Positions 1-9,786 of a stretch of DNA of 64,000 nucleotides are shown in pieces; the stretch's first letter is position 1, and every line of letters begins with the position of its first letter. A program made the translations under genes and the position numbers. The notes beneath the pieces were generated by a model. It ran no database searches. It was not told where the DNA came from and worked only from the letters and a program-made list of their open reading frames with translations. The stretch lies in the NCBI RefSeq assembly GCF_019721995.1, contig NZ_BLYC01000015.1, positions 1 to 64,000 of the forward strand. Direction: 5' to 3'. The DNA comes from Bathymodiolus japonicus methanotrophic gill symbiont (GTDB lineage Bacteria; Pseudomonadota; Gammaproteobacteria; Methylococcales; Methylomonadaceae).

Positions 1-2
1 TA

Positions 3-154
3 CTCGATGTTCAAGTTTTCAGCTATAACTGGGCTAAGAAAAGTAAATTTTTCCGGCTTTGTTTTATAAGTGATTGATTTACAATGATGTTGATGCTTTC
101 TTTGTCAGTAAAATTATAAATAAAATCAATCAGTTAAAAAACTTGAACATCGAG
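3..154. repeat. MITE M2, copy a (IS701-like ends)
   Basis: This 152-bp sequence has inverted ends CTCGATGTTCAAG / CTTGAACATCGAG and no open reading frame. The same sequence recurs inverted at 47903-48054. The ends match those of the IS701-like element at 2451, so that transposase probably mobilises it (inference). It lies just upstream of the broken exported-protein gene that starts at 185. Confidence 0.85.
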
Positions 155-347
155 TCTTAGACTGTTTTTATAGAGGGACTTGCTATGACACGTACTATCT
201 GGCTGTTTGTTTTACTAACTGAAGTTTCCCAATAATTATTTATGGTAAAATTGAAACTATGCTACAACTATATGAAAAAAATAGTCTTTTCATTCGTTTC
301 AAATGCTATTGCCTAAGGGGAATTAAGTAGGGGTTTGCTATAAACAT

Positions 348-1881
348 CATCAGTGTTCCCATTGAAAGAAGAAGTACCTAAACAAAGCAGCCTATAACCT
401 ACCTGAAGGTAGCACCACTCGAATATTTCCATCTTTTTGATTTTAATCACTTATAACAGCAAATAGACACTCTGTAGGCACCGTAAAAAAACAACAAATA
501 ATTTCAAATAAAGCTTGCAATTGCCGAAAAAATTTTTCTAAAAATTTCCGTTTTAATCACCTCATAAACGGATATCACCCATGCTTAAAGACCTACCACT
601 CTCTGAACATATTCACCAACACTGCAATGAAAGTATGGAACGTGCCCTGTTAGCAGAGCGTCATCCTTTGTGGGCTCGTTCATGCCCAGAGTTGAAGGAT
701 ATCGACTTTATTCGCCTTGGGTTATTACGCTGTATCAGTGTAGTCGATAGTGGTCGCCATTTCCTCCAAACCAATGAACAGATTTATGGCCAGCTGCTTC
801 CCCACTCAACGTATTTTAAATCACTGAAGTCGCATAGACGAACAAGTATGCTTGAGGCATTTGAACAGCAGAGCTACCATCTTCACTCTGAAACACTGCT
901 ATCGCAAGGCATTGATTATCTTAAAGCATTCCCAGAACTTGACGAATACACCATAGAAGCAGCGGATGGACATTTTATTGATCATGCCTGCCATACTGAA
1001 AAAAACAGCAAGGGGAAAGTTTATGCGGCCGGGGGGATTTACGCGTTGAATCTCAGAAGTGGGTTGCTCAGATTTCTTTGTCTGGTGACAAACGGAACTC
1101 AGAGGCATCAAGAAATACCTGTGTTACGAGATCATATTGAAAAGCAAAACAAGGGAAATAACAGCTCTCAGAAACATCTCTATGTCTACGATAAAGCCGT
1201 CACCGACTTTGTCTGGTGGGATCGGCAGAAACGACATGCTAATTACATGATTTCAATGCTAAAAGAAAATTCAATTGCGACTCTGGTTGAGTCTATCCCT
1301 TTTGACTCCCGCCATGAGATCAATACAGGGGTTGAAGCATACAGTGTGTACGAAAACAAGGGCATCAAATTTAACGTGGTGGATTACCGTGATCCAGAAA
1401 CCGGAAAACTTCACCGGTTTGTGACAACCTTGCCAATGACTATTAACCCTGGAACCATTGCCATGCTGTATTTCAAGCGATGGACGATTGAAAAGACATT
1501 CAATAACACTAAAAGTAATTTCAAGGAAACTAAAGCTTGGTCTTCCAATACCCGCTCACTTGAAAATCAAATGCGCCTGACTGCAATGAGCTATAATTTA
1601 ATGCGCGTATTTGAAGAGATTTCAAAAACACAACAGCCAGAATTGATTCATCCATCGGATAAAAAATATAGCGAGGCTCTGGAGATAAGGCAGCAACAGG
1701 CTCAAAAACGAGATCGTTTTGTGAATCCATTATTTTTCCAGGCAAGAATATCTCGTATCAGCTCGTATACCATTCGGGCAGTTCAAAACGCAATAATAAC
1801 AGGAATGTCTTTACAGTGCTTTATGAGCTCTCTTGTGGCGAGGTTAGTTTCACGGCCTCAATTGATAGGGGAACACTGATG
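348..1881 (+). mobile_element. IS4-family insertion sequence, copy 1 (complete)
   Basis: The 1534-bp element has ends CATCAGTGTTCCC / GGGGAACACTGATG and is flanked by the 8-bp target duplication ATAAACAT (340-347 and 1882-1889). It is inserted inside MITE M1. Seven more full or partial copies occur in this window. Copy 2 is almost identical, which points to recent activity. Confidence 0.95.
581..1879 (+). CDS. IS4-family transposase
   Basis: This 432-residue DDE transposase catalyses cut-and-paste movement of the surrounding IS. The IS4 signature Y-(2)-R-(3)-E-(6)-K is present in YFKRWTIEKTFNNTK near residue 300. A likely first catalytic Asp is in TIEAADGHF and a second in YVYDKAVTDF. The ORF is full length and its stop lies 2 bases before the element's right end. 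It differs from copy 2 (5334) by one residue (I/T in HQEIPVL). Family assignment is secure; the IS subgroup is not determined. Confidence 0.93.
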   Translation: MLKDLPLSEHIHQHCNESMERALLAERHPLWARSCPELKDIDFIRLGLLRCISVVDSGRHFLQTNEQIYGQLLPHSTYFKSLKSHRRTSMLEAFEQQSYHLHSETLLSQGIDYLKAFPELDEYTIEAADGHFIDHACHTEKNSKGKVYAAGGIYALNLRSGLLRFLCLVTNGTQRHQEIPVLRDHIEKQNKGNNSSQKHLYVYDKAVTDFVWWDRQKRHANYMISMLKENSIATLVESIPFDSRHEINTGVEAYSVYENKGIKFNVVDYRDPETGKLHRFVTTLPMTINPGTIAMLYFKRWTIEKTFNNTKSNFKETKAWSSNTRSLENQMRLTAMSYNLMRVFEEISKTQQPELIHPSDKKYSEALEIRQQQAQKRDRFVNPLFFQARISRISSYTIRAVQNAIITGMSLQCFMSSLVARLVSRPQLIGEH

Positions 1882-2450
1882 ATAAACATGGCAAAACCAC
1901 CTAAAATAAACCTCGATACACCAGCATTGTGTATTTCAGCTACTCAATAATTGGGAAACTTCAGTTTACTAACTCTGACGCCTCTAAGTGTAAACGCCTT
2001 ACCAGCTGAAAAAGTCCCAAAGCCATTACAACCCTGGGTAGACTGGGTGCTTGAAGATGACACTCAGCTGCATTGTCCTTTCTTTTATAATGATACAAAG
2101 ACAAAATACTGTGCGTGGCCTAGTCAACTTAATCTTGATATACAAAAGCAGCAGGGTAAATTTACCAGTAACTGGCAGATTTACAATAAAAGCTATATCA
2201 CCTTACCTGGCAATCCTGATCATTGGCCCCAAAATGTAACTGTTAACAATAAACCCGCCTTAGTCATCAGTTACAACAATAATCCTGCCATCAAGCTTGA
2301 TGCTGGACACTACCAGATACAAGCTTCATTTTTTTGGGACCATACCCCTGAAAGTCTTGCTATCCCCACACTTACGGGCATTATTTCAGTCCGAGTTCTT
2401 AATAAGAGCATTGCCTACCCTACTATAAAAAACCAACAACTTTGGTTTAA

Positions 2451-3983
2451 CTCGATGTTCAAGTTTTTGATATTGAGAAGGTAAAATCAGGTATTCTGAG
2501 GTTGTTGTAATTTTATCGGTGTAAGCCCATGTTAATGAATGCCCCAGCCACCTTTATCCAAAGCTATATTGACGATTTAAATGATGCGCTCAATCAGCTA
2601 AAACCCGGAGCCGCTTTGACACGGATTCAAGCCGCTTGGTTGGGCACTTGTTTAACGGGCATACTGCTAATGAACTCTGTTTGCTGGGCTAAGTTTGAGC
2701 GAGCAAGCCTTGGAGATTGCAAAGTAGCCGCATTATCCTGGGTGTTTCGTAAAGCAAGTATACCCTGGGACTGGTTGCTACGGGTGAGTGTGGTCTTAAT
2801 TTTAAAACGTTATGGCATTACTGAAGGTGTGTTGGCCTTTGATGAATCAGACCGAGCACGATCTAAGTCTACAAAACGTATTTATAAGGTTTACAAGCAG
2901 AAACACAAAGGCTCCGGCGGGTATGTTAATGGACAAACGATAGTATTATTGCTGCTAGTTACCTCATCCATTACAGTGCCTGTCGGTTTTTTCTTTTATA
3001 TGCCGGATCCAGCCTTAAAGCAGTGGGATAAAGAAGATAAACGGTTGAAAAAGAGCGGTATAGCAAAAAAAGATCGGCCTATTAAGCCTGAACGTGACAG
3101 TGCCTACCCGACCAAAACAGAGATTGCATTAGGCTTATTAAAAGAGTTTAAAGTTGCGCATAGCCTGATTAAAATTAAAGGCGTACTGGCTGATGCGCTG
3201 TATGGTGAAAAAGCCTTTATGGACGAAGCCGCTAAAGAATCTGGAGGCTCGCAGGTGATTAGCCAATTACGTAAAAACCAAAATATTGAATATAGAGGTA
3301 GAATAAGGTCAGTCGAGAGCTACTTTAATTCGATTAACAAAGGCATTGATCAGATAATACGTGTACGTGGCGGCAAAGAGATTAAAGTGACTGTCAGCAG
3401 TGCACGATTAAAGGTGAGTTCTCACAGTAAAAAACGCTTTGTCATTGCCTTAAAATATGACGGTGAAAACGACTATCGCTATTTAGTGGCGACAGACCTG
3501 ACTTGGCGCACACAAGATATTATTCAAGCCTATACGTTGAGATGGCTGATTGAGGTTTTCTTTGAGGACTGGAAGCTTTATGAAGGATGGGGGCGTGAGG
3601 CCAAACAATTAGATGAAGAGGGATCAAGCCGTGGCCTGATTCTGAGTCTTTTGTTTGACCATTGCCTTCTCCTTCACCCAGAGCAAATAGCCCGCATTGA
3701 AAGCAAACTACCTGCGTATACCGTAGGAAGCTTACAGCGCAAGTCTCAAATGGATGTACTGCTTGAGTTCATCACGTCATTGCTAGAGTTTCCAGATCCT
3801 GGTGATAAGCTGAAAGAGTTAGGTGAATTAATAAAGGATGTGTTTCAACTGATGCCATCAGGAAAACATATGATTGGCAGAGATTTAGGGCGCTTAGGGC
3901 CAACACCATCATTAAAGTATTGTTCTGCTGGGTGAAGGTAAGAGTTTGATGGCAATGGGATGGAAAAACTTGAACATCGAGTG
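2451..3983 (+). mobile_element. IS701/IS4-like insertion sequence, copy 1 (complete)
   Basis: The element has inverted ends CTCGATGTTCAAGTTTTT / AAAAACTTGAACATCGAG. TTAA occurs on both sides (2447-2450 and 3984-3987), which fits a 4-bp target duplication as in IS701. It interrupts the exported-protein gene, and removing it with one TTAA restores the frame. It is the only complete copy of this element here. Degraded copies lie at 27252, 40757 and 59285. Confidence 0.88.
2529..3935 (+). CDS. IS701/IS4-like transposase
   Basis: This 468-residue DDE transposase has an N-terminal DUF4277-like region with a catalytic Asp candidate in GVLAFDESDRARS (about residue 118), a second in GVLADALYGEKAF (about 224), and the C-terminal YREK-type motif YTLRWLIEVFFEDWK (about 339). 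This layout is typical of IS701 and related IS4 transposases. The start ATG follows GTGTAAGCCC with no strong Shine-Dalgarno, as usual for IS genes. It is the reference sequence for the broken copies in this window. Confidence 0.88.
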   Translation: MLMNAPATFIQSYIDDLNDALNQLKPGAALTRIQAAWLGTCLTGILLMNSVCWAKFERASLGDCKVAALSWVFRKASIPWDWLLRVSVVLILKRYGITEGVLAFDESDRARSKSTKRIYKVYKQKHKGSGGYVNGQTIVLLLLVTSSITVPVGFFFYMPDPALKQWDKEDKRLKKSGIAKKDRPIKPERDSAYPTKTEIALGLLKEFKVAHSLIKIKGVLADALYGEKAFMDEAAKESGGSQVISQLRKNQNIEYRGRIRSVESYFNSINKGIDQIIRVRGGKEIKVTVSSARLKVSSHSKKRFVIALKYDGENDYRYLVATDLTWRTQDIIQAYTLRWLIEVFFEDWKLYEGWGREAKQLDEEGSSRGLILSLLFDHCLLLHPEQIARIESKLPAYTVGSLQRKSQMDVLLEFITSLLEFPDPGDKLKELGELIKDVFQLMPSGKHMIGRDLGRLGPTPSLKYCSAG

Positions 3984-4150
3984 TTAAGCAAGGCGACAAG
4001 ATGCAATTTAAGATAGTTAGGCGCGGTGACCCTCAGCCCGAACCTAATAACTTATCTATCTCACGCGAACTATGGCTTGACTTTGACGGCACTGGCTACA
4101 CTGTACAAGACCAGATTAATGGCCAAATTACACACGGCTGGCGACTCGAT

Positions 4151-4445
4151 CGCTGAAAATCAGGGAAACGTAGCCTAAGCGAAGTGATGATTTTTAGTCC
4201 GCGATAGCCGTAGGGCCGTTGTTTTGTCGGAGTCTGAGCGTTAGCGAAGGTGGAGACAAAATAAAAGGCCATCCGACACGGCGTCAAGTCATTTGGAGCC
4301 TATGTTCCGACCCCTTGTTGGGTCGGGACGAGGTGACGAGGACGAATCGGGGCCGCCGGAGGCATAAGTGGTCGCGTTAAGTTTTTGCTGCTTGCTTGGG
4401 CTGGGATGCCCAAAACAAGCTTTCGCAAAAATAGCGACTCCCCGA
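4151..4445 (-). repeat. structured element A, copy 1
   Basis: This 295-bp copy lies in reverse orientation (CGCTGAAAAT at 4151 to CCCCGA at 4445). It splits the exported-protein gene between codons reading GAT and AGC, and removing exactly 295 bp restores a continuous frame with no duplicated bases. It contains several strong hairpins, such as CCGACCC/GGGTCGG and GCTTG...CAAGC. It encodes no transposase. Confidence 0.85.
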
Positions 4446-4616
4446 AGCCTTGCCGAAACCAGACTGGGGCAAGTGCTAGTAAATGGCCAGACACAATTAA
4501 TCACTTACTCGCAAAATAAAGAGTTGGAAGGCGTTGAACTTAGAAAAGGCAAACTACACCTTCGTGCCGATAGCCGGCTTGAAGGCAATATCTATCAGCT
4601 TAGCCTATCTTCGTGA

Positions 4617-5101
4617 CATATGCAGTCAATTTCCCATTATTTCAATGAGTTAAACTTTTCAATCGGCCCCAGTTGGCACTACAGGTTTCATATCAACGAT
4701 CGTTTTAACTTTTCCAATCGGGTCGGGGTTAATATTCAACGCAGTGTATATTTGTTTTTGTCTGGTTTCTGCTTTGCTTGTGGTTCGCAGGTGAATGATT
4801 GTATCGTTATCCGTGGGTAAAGTAATGGTCATGCGTTGCTGGGTCGACATCCTGTTGCGAATGCTTTCCCAGCTTAGATGGATGTCCTGCAATCTAAGTT
4901 GATAACGCAGCACATGTACCAGGTGGTAAGCTAATAATGTGATGAATAGGTGTCCGGTAACCCGCTCTTCTTTTTTGTGATAGACAGGGCGCAAGCCTAG
5001 CTCGGTTTTCAGGCTTCTAAAGGTCGCTTCAATCTCAGTCAGCATGGTATAGGTTAGCCATAACTGTTCTTCCGACCAGTCAGGGATATTCGTTCTTAGG
5101 C
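4617..5101 (-). pseudogene. IS1634-type transposase, C-terminal remnant
   Basis: On the minus strand this reads as the C-terminal part of an IS1634/IS4-like transposase. The segment LTEIEATFRSLKTELGLRP and the following HKKEERVTGHLFITLLAY pattern are characteristic of that family, where E and R in EATFRSLK belong to the catalytic C-terminal block. The N-terminal two thirds are missing, cut by IS4 copy 2 at 5102. The coding end is near 4659 and its left terminus truncates the exported-protein gene. Confidence 0.75.
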
Positions 5102-6634
5102 CATCAGTGTTCCCATTGAAAGAAGAAGTACCTAAACAAAGCAGCCTATAACCTACCTGAAGGTAGCACCACTCGAATATTTCCATCTTTTTGATTTTAA
5201 TCACTTATAACAGCAAATAGACACTCTGTAGGCACCGTAAAGAAACAACAAATAATTTCAAATAAAGCTTGCAATTGCCGAAAAAATTTTCTAAAAATTT
5301 CCGTTTTAATCACCTCATAAACGGATATCACCCATGCTTAAAGACCTACCACTCTCTGAACATATTCACCAACACTGCAATGAAAGTATGGAACGTGCCC
5401 TGTTAGCAGAGCGTCATCCTTTGTGGGCTCGTTCATGCCCAGAGTTGAAGGATATCGACTTTATTCGCCTTGGGTTATTACGCTGTATCAGTGTAGTCGA
5501 TAGTGGTCGCCATTTCCTCCAAACCAATGAACAGATTTATGGCCAGCTGCTTCCCCACTCAACGTATTTTAAATCACTGAAGTCGCATAGACGAACAAGT
5601 ATGCTTGAGGCATTTGAACAGCAGAGCTACCATCTTCACTCTGAAACACTGCTATCGCAAGGCATTGATTATCTTAAAGCATTCCCAGAACTTGACGAAT
5701 ACACCATAGAAGCAGCGGATGGACATTTTATTGATCATGCCTGCCATACTGAAAAAAACAGCAAGGGGAAAGTTTATGCGGCCGGGGGGATTTACGCGTT
5801 GAATCTCAGAAGTGGGTTGCTCAGATTTCTTTGTCTGGTGACAAACGGAACTCAGAGGCATCAAGAAACACCTGTGTTACGAGATCATATTGAAAAGCAA
5901 AACAAGGGAAATAACAGCTCTCAGAAACATCTCTATGTCTACGATAAAGCCGTCACCGACTTTGTCTGGTGGGATCGGCAGAAACGACATGCTAATTACA
6001 TGATTTCAATGCTAAAAGAAAATTCAATTGCGACTCTGGTTGAGTCTATCCCTTTTGACTCCCGCCATGAGATCAATACAGGGGTTGAAGCATACAGTGT
6101 GTACGAAAACAAGGGCATCAAATTTAACGTGGTGGATTACCGTGATCCAGAAACCGGAAAACTTCACCGGTTTGTGACAACCTTGCCAATGACTATTAAC
6201 CCTGGAACCATTGCCATGCTGTATTTCAAGCGATGGACGATTGAAAAGACATTCAATAACACTAAAAGTAATTTCAAGGAAACTAAAGCTTGGTCTTCCA
6301 ATACCCGCTCACTTGAAAATCAAATGCGCCTGACTGCAATGAGCTATAATTTAATGCGCGTATTTGAAGAGATTTCAAAAACACAACAGCCAGAATTGAT
6401 TCATCCATCGGATAAAAAATATAGCGAGGCTCTGGAGATAAGGCAGCAACAGGCTCAAAAACGAGATCGTTTTGTGAATCCATTATTTTTCCAGGCAAGA
6501 ATATCTCGTATCAGCTCGTATACCATTCGGGCAGTTCAAAACGCAATAATAACAGGAATGTCTTTACAGTGCTTTATGAGCTCTCTTGTGGCGAGGTTAG
6601 TTTCACGGCCTCAATTGATAGGGGAACACTGATG
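5102..6634 (+). mobile_element. IS4-family insertion sequence, copy 2 (complete)
   Basis: The element is 1533 bp with ends CATCAGTGTTCCC and GGGGAACACTGATG, nearly identical to copy 1. The flanks (CTTAGGC and GTCTTCAT) do not form a direct repeat. This implies that the flanking DNA has been rearranged since insertion, probably by recombination between IS4 copies. Confidence 0.93.
5334..6632 (+). CDS. IS4-family transposase (copy 2)
   Basis: This is a 432-residue protein, full length and identical to the transposase at 581 except for one I-to-T change. It carries the same Y-(2)-R-(3)-E-(6)-K motif near residue 300. It should be functional. It lies between the IS1634 remnant and the convergent pepN gene. 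Confidence 0.93.
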   Translation: MLKDLPLSEHIHQHCNESMERALLAERHPLWARSCPELKDIDFIRLGLLRCISVVDSGRHFLQTNEQIYGQLLPHSTYFKSLKSHRRTSMLEAFEQQSYHLHSETLLSQGIDYLKAFPELDEYTIEAADGHFIDHACHTEKNSKGKVYAAGGIYALNLRSGLLRFLCLVTNGTQRHQETPVLRDHIEKQNKGNNSSQKHLYVYDKAVTDFVWWDRQKRHANYMISMLKENSIATLVESIPFDSRHEINTGVEAYSVYENKGIKFNVVDYRDPETGKLHRFVTTLPMTINPGTIAMLYFKRWTIEKTFNNTKSNFKETKAWSSNTRSLENQMRLTAMSYNLMRVFEEISKTQQPELIHPSDKKYSEALEIRQQQAQKRDRFVNPLFFQARISRISSYTIRAVQNAIITGMSLQCFMSSLVARLVSRPQLIGEH

Positions 6635-6665
6635 GTCTTCATAGCCTTCTTGGTGAAAACAAATA

Positions 6666-9320
6666 TTAAGCTAGGCTTTTATTGGCAATTTCAAATACGT
6701 CTTTGGAGATGTTTTCAGTATTGATAATGCGCTCTAATTGTTGCTTCATAAGATCCTGCCGTTGTGTGTCAAACCTGCGCCACTGGGTTAAGGCACTGAC
6801 CATGCGCGAGGCAACTTGCGGGTTAAGGCTATTTAACGCAATCACCTGGTCGGCTAAAAATTGATAGCCCTGGCCATTTTTAGCATGGTAATGAAGCGCA
6901 TTAGCTTGACTAAAAGCTCCTACCAGAGAGCGAACCCTATTGGGGTTTTTTAAATCAAAGGCCGGGTGTTTTAATAAAGCTTGCACCACAGCAAAAGTGC
7001 CTGGCTGTGAACTCGACGCCTGCAAGCTAAACCACTTGTCAATAACCAGTGCTTCGTCTTGCCATTGCTGATAAAACTGTTGCAAACAATCCTGTTTTTT
7101 CGGATTGTTTGTGTTGACAATTGCACCCAGTGCGGCAACCTGGTCGGTCATTGTGTTTGCTTTGGCAAACTGCTCATTGTCTAGCTGATAACTGTCTTCG
7201 TTGTCTAGCTGGCTTAAATAATCCAGACACAGGTTTTTAATTCGTCGCCTGCCGATTGCTGTCGAGTTCAGCTCGCCACTTTCATCTTGGTGATGCTGTT
7301 GATAAAGAACCGTAAACTGATTGCTAAGCTGCTCCGCGAGAGTGCGTTTTAATAGCTGCCTTGCCTGATGAATGGCATCTACATCGACCACAGTCATTTG
7401 CTCAGCCAGATAATTTTCAGCAGGCAAAGAGAGCAGGCAAGCTAGATAAGAAAGATCTGTCCAGGATTGTTCCAGTATGCTCTTAAAGCTCTTGACTATG
7501 GTGGCGGGAATGCCGGTATTCTGGTCTTCTTTAATTGCTGCAATAAGCTGAAAAATGATGCTAGCGCTTAACTGTTGCCCTGCTTCCCAGCGATTAAAAC
7601 TATCATTATCGTACTGCAATAAAAATGCAAGCTCAGTAAGTGGGCGTGATACTTGTAACTTAACCGGAGCAGAAAAATCGCGCAATATTGAGATTATCGG
7701 TGTGCTGGGGACATTGTTGAAGACAAAGTTCTGCGTTTGATCGGTTAGCTCCAGTGTCAGCTCATTATTGATTGACGCTACCCCGGATACAGTGGCGTCC
7801 ATCATTGCCCCATCTGCGGCAAATAGTGCGACTTTAATGGGAATATGCAAAATCGCTGCATTTGCCTGACCTGGAATAGTCTGGCTTAAGGTGAGTGTCA
7901 ATGCCTGCAGGTTTTCATCATAATTCTTCTCAACCTTAATTGAGGGAGTTCCGGCCTGTGCATACCAGCGTCTGAACTGGCTCAAGTCTTTATCATTTGC
8001 ATCTTCCATTGCCTTAACAAAGTGTTCACAGGTGACAGCCTGGCCATCATGCCGCTGAAAATACAAATCAGCGCCTCGGTGAAAATTTTCAGTGCCTAAT
8101 AAAGTACGGATCATACGTACAACTTCCGCACCTTTTTCATACACTGTAAGGGTATAGAAATTATTAATTTCTATATATGCTTCAGGGCGTATTGGGTGGG
8201 CTAAAGGTCCAGCATCTTCAGCAAATTGACGGGTACGCAGCATATTAACATCATCGATACGCTTAACCGCTCTGGAGGTCTGATCGGCAGTAAATTCTTG
8301 ATCACGAAAAACTGTAAAGCCTTCTTTTAAACTTAATTGAAACCAGTCGCGGCAAGTAATGCGATTCCCCGTCCAGTTATGAAAATATTCATGCCCAATA
8401 ACCCCTTCTATATGCCCATAATCCATATCGGTCGCAGTACCGGGGCACGCCAGCACAAATTTGGTGTTAAAAATATTCAGCCCTTTATTTTCCATGGCTC
8501 CCATATTGAAATGCCCCACGGCAACGATCATATATAGGTCTAAATCATATTCACGCCCGTATACTTGTTCATCCCAGTGCATGGCATTTTTCAATGACTG
8601 CATGGCATGAGCGCATTTATCGATATCATGTGTTTCGACAAAAATTTGCAGGGTAATATTGCGACCGCTGATGCTAGTATAGTTATCTTCTATACATTCC
8701 AGTTGCCCGGCAACCAGCGCAAATAAATAACATGGTTTTTTAAACGGGTCTTCCCAGGTGACCCAGTGACGATTGTCAATTAATTCGCCATGTGCGATTT
8801 TATTACCATTAGATAATAAAACCGGATACTGAGTTTTATCGGCTATTAGCGTAGTGGTAAAGCGCGCCATTACATCAGGGCGATCAAGGAAAAAGGTGAT
8901 TTTGCGAAAGCCCTGTGCCTCACACTGAGTACATAACATATCATTAGAAACAAACAAGCCTTCCAGCGCACTATTGGCCTGCGGATTAATGGTATTTTCT
9001 ATAGCCAGGGTGAACGTGGTATTTTGTGGGACATCGGGAATGATTAATGATTCGTCTGTCAGCTCGAACTGATTATCCGTCAGCGCCACGCCATTTAACG
9101 CCACGCTGATTAAAGTGATATCTTCGCCTAATAGTTCTAATGGGGCCTGTTTAGTTTTATTATCCGGGTTATGCGTAATCGTTAATCGGGAGACCACGCG
9201 AGTATATTCGGCTTCAAGAATAAAATTTAAATCAACCGTTTCAACTAGATATTTAGGCTGCTGATAATCTTTAAGGTAAATGGTTTGAGGCTTGACTTCC
9301 TGCGTGTGTTTATTGTTCAT
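6666..9320 (-). CDS. pepN: aminopeptidase N (M1 metallopeptidase)
   Basis: This is a full-length 884-residue PepN, a zinc aminopeptidase that removes N-terminal residues from peptides in the cytoplasm. The substrate-binding exopeptidase motif GAMEN is at residues 274-278. The zinc site HEYFH is at 310-314, with the third ligand Glu at about 333 in SLKEGF, so all catalytic residues are present. Length and order match the proteobacterial PepN family (about 870-885 aa), including the C-terminal helical domain. The stop lies only about 30 bases from IS4 copy 2, but the C-terminus looks complete. No partner gene is coupled to it; the DUF423 gene upstream (9397) is separated by 76 bases. Confidence 0.97.
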   Translation of the reverse strand: MNNKHTQEVKPQTIYLKDYQQPKYLVETVDLNFILEAEYTRVVSRLTITHNPDNKTKQAPLELLGEDITLISVALNGVALTDNQFELTDESLIIPDVPQNTTFTLAIENTINPQANSALEGLFVSNDMLCTQCEAQGFRKITFFLDRPDVMARFTTTLIADKTQYPVLLSNGNKIAHGELIDNRHWVTWEDPFKKPCYLFALVAGQLECIEDNYTSISGRNITLQIFVETHDIDKCAHAMQSLKNAMHWDEQVYGREYDLDLYMIVAVGHFNMGAMENKGLNIFNTKFVLACPGTATDMDYGHIEGVIGHEYFHNWTGNRITCRDWFQLSLKEGFTVFRDQEFTADQTSRAVKRIDDVNMLRTRQFAEDAGPLAHPIRPEAYIEINNFYTLTVYEKGAEVVRMIRTLLGTENFHRGADLYFQRHDGQAVTCEHFVKAMEDANDKDLSQFRRWYAQAGTPSIKVEKNYDENLQALTLTLSQTIPGQANAAILHIPIKVALFAADGAMMDATVSGVASINNELTLELTDQTQNFVFNNVPSTPIISILRDFSAPVKLQVSRPLTELAFLLQYDNDSFNRWEAGQQLSASIIFQLIAAIKEDQNTGIPATIVKSFKSILEQSWTDLSYLACLLSLPAENYLAEQMTVVDVDAIHQARQLLKRTLAEQLSNQFTVLYQQHHQDESGELNSTAIGRRRIKNLCLDYLSQLDNEDSYQLDNEQFAKANTMTDQVAALGAIVNTNNPKKQDCLQQFYQQWQDEALVIDKWFSLQASSSQPGTFAVVQALLKHPAFDLKNPNRVRSLVGAFSQANALHYHAKNGQGYQFLADQVIALNSLNPQVASRMVSALTQWRRFDTQRQDLMKQQLERIINTENISKDVFEIANKSLA

Positions 9321-9396
9321 GGTGTTCTATATATACTAAATTTCGCATTGTCATGATTGCAATTTTGATGCAAGTGGCCGGTCTGTTCGTGGGTGT

Positions 9397-9786
9397 TTAG
9401 GTATTGCCTGATTTGTATGCCCTATAAGCAAAAAGGCTAACGAGTAGCCAGGCGCTTAAAAAACAGAGTCCACCAATCGGAGTAATCATTCCTAGCCATT
9501 TTATACCGGATAAGCTGAGTACATACAGGCTTCCCGAAAATAAAATAATGCCGGCAAACATTAGCCAGCCAGCATAAACGACTATGTGTTGATCGGGATT
9601 TTGCTGCCTGAGCAGAGCAATAATGCCCAGGCCTAAAGCATGCCACATCTGATAAGTTACAGCTGTTTTGTAGACGGCCAGCATATCAGGGGCTAACACG
9701 GCTTTTAAGGCATGTGCGCCAAACGCGCCCATGGTTACAGCAAGGAATGCGCTGACAGCGCTTAATAATAAAAAGACAGGGTGCAT
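9397..9786 (-). CDS. DUF423 family small membrane protein
   Basis: This 129-residue integral membrane protein has four hydrophobic segments. It begins MHPVFLLLSAVSAFLAVTMGAFGAHALK, a pattern with the GAFGAHALK block that is diagnostic of DUF423 (the YgdD-like family). The function of the family is not established. The start codon overlaps the stop of the upstream moaB-like gene (TAATG at 9784-9788), so the two are probably co-transcribed and translationally coupled. Identity as DUF423 is firm. Confidence 0.9.
   Translation of the reverse strand: MHPVFLLLSAVSAFLAVTMGAFGAHALKAVLAPDMLAVYKTAVTYQMWHALGLGIIALLRQQNPDQHIVVYAGWLMFAGIILFSGSLYVLSLSGIKWLGMITPIGGLCFLSAWLLVSLFAYRAYKSGNT

Larger units (their letters stand above)
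219..1964. repeat. MITE M1, copy a, split by an IS4 element
   Basis: The 204-bp element has 15-16-bp inverted ends beginning CTGAAGTTTCCCAAT. It is flanked by the 8-bp direct repeat TTTACTAA and carries no ORF. The IS4 copy at 348-1881 sits inside it. Five further copies lie in this window (16572, 28782, 36468, 53447, 61995). No transposase with these ends is present here, so the driver is unknown. Confidence 0.88.
185..4616 (+). pseudogene. exported protein of unknown function, N-terminal part, interrupted by three separate insertion events
   Basis: The start ATG at 185 is preceded by a GAGGGA ribosome-binding site. The first coding piece (185-218) continues at 1973 after MITE M1 and its 8-bp target repeat. 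It then runs to 2450, resumes at 3988 after the IS701-like element, runs to 4150, and resumes at 4446 after element A, ending near 4616 where an IS1634 remnant begins. Rejoined, the pieces read as one frame of roughly 280 residues. It opens with a signal peptide (MTRTIWLFVLL-TLTPLSVNA) and continues with a CPFFYND...CAWPS motif and a DPQPEP stretch. The pattern suggests the N-terminal part of a much larger envelope protein whose C-terminus is lost. I do not recognise the function. All junctions restore the frame, so the gene was intact before the insertions. Confidence 0.75.

Noticed and set aside
899-1111. Short antisense frames inside the IS4 and IS701 transposases and other genes (for example also 1530-1745)
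   Set aside because: They lie in full overlap with well-supported coding sequences in another frame and repeat with each IS copy; no independent start signals.
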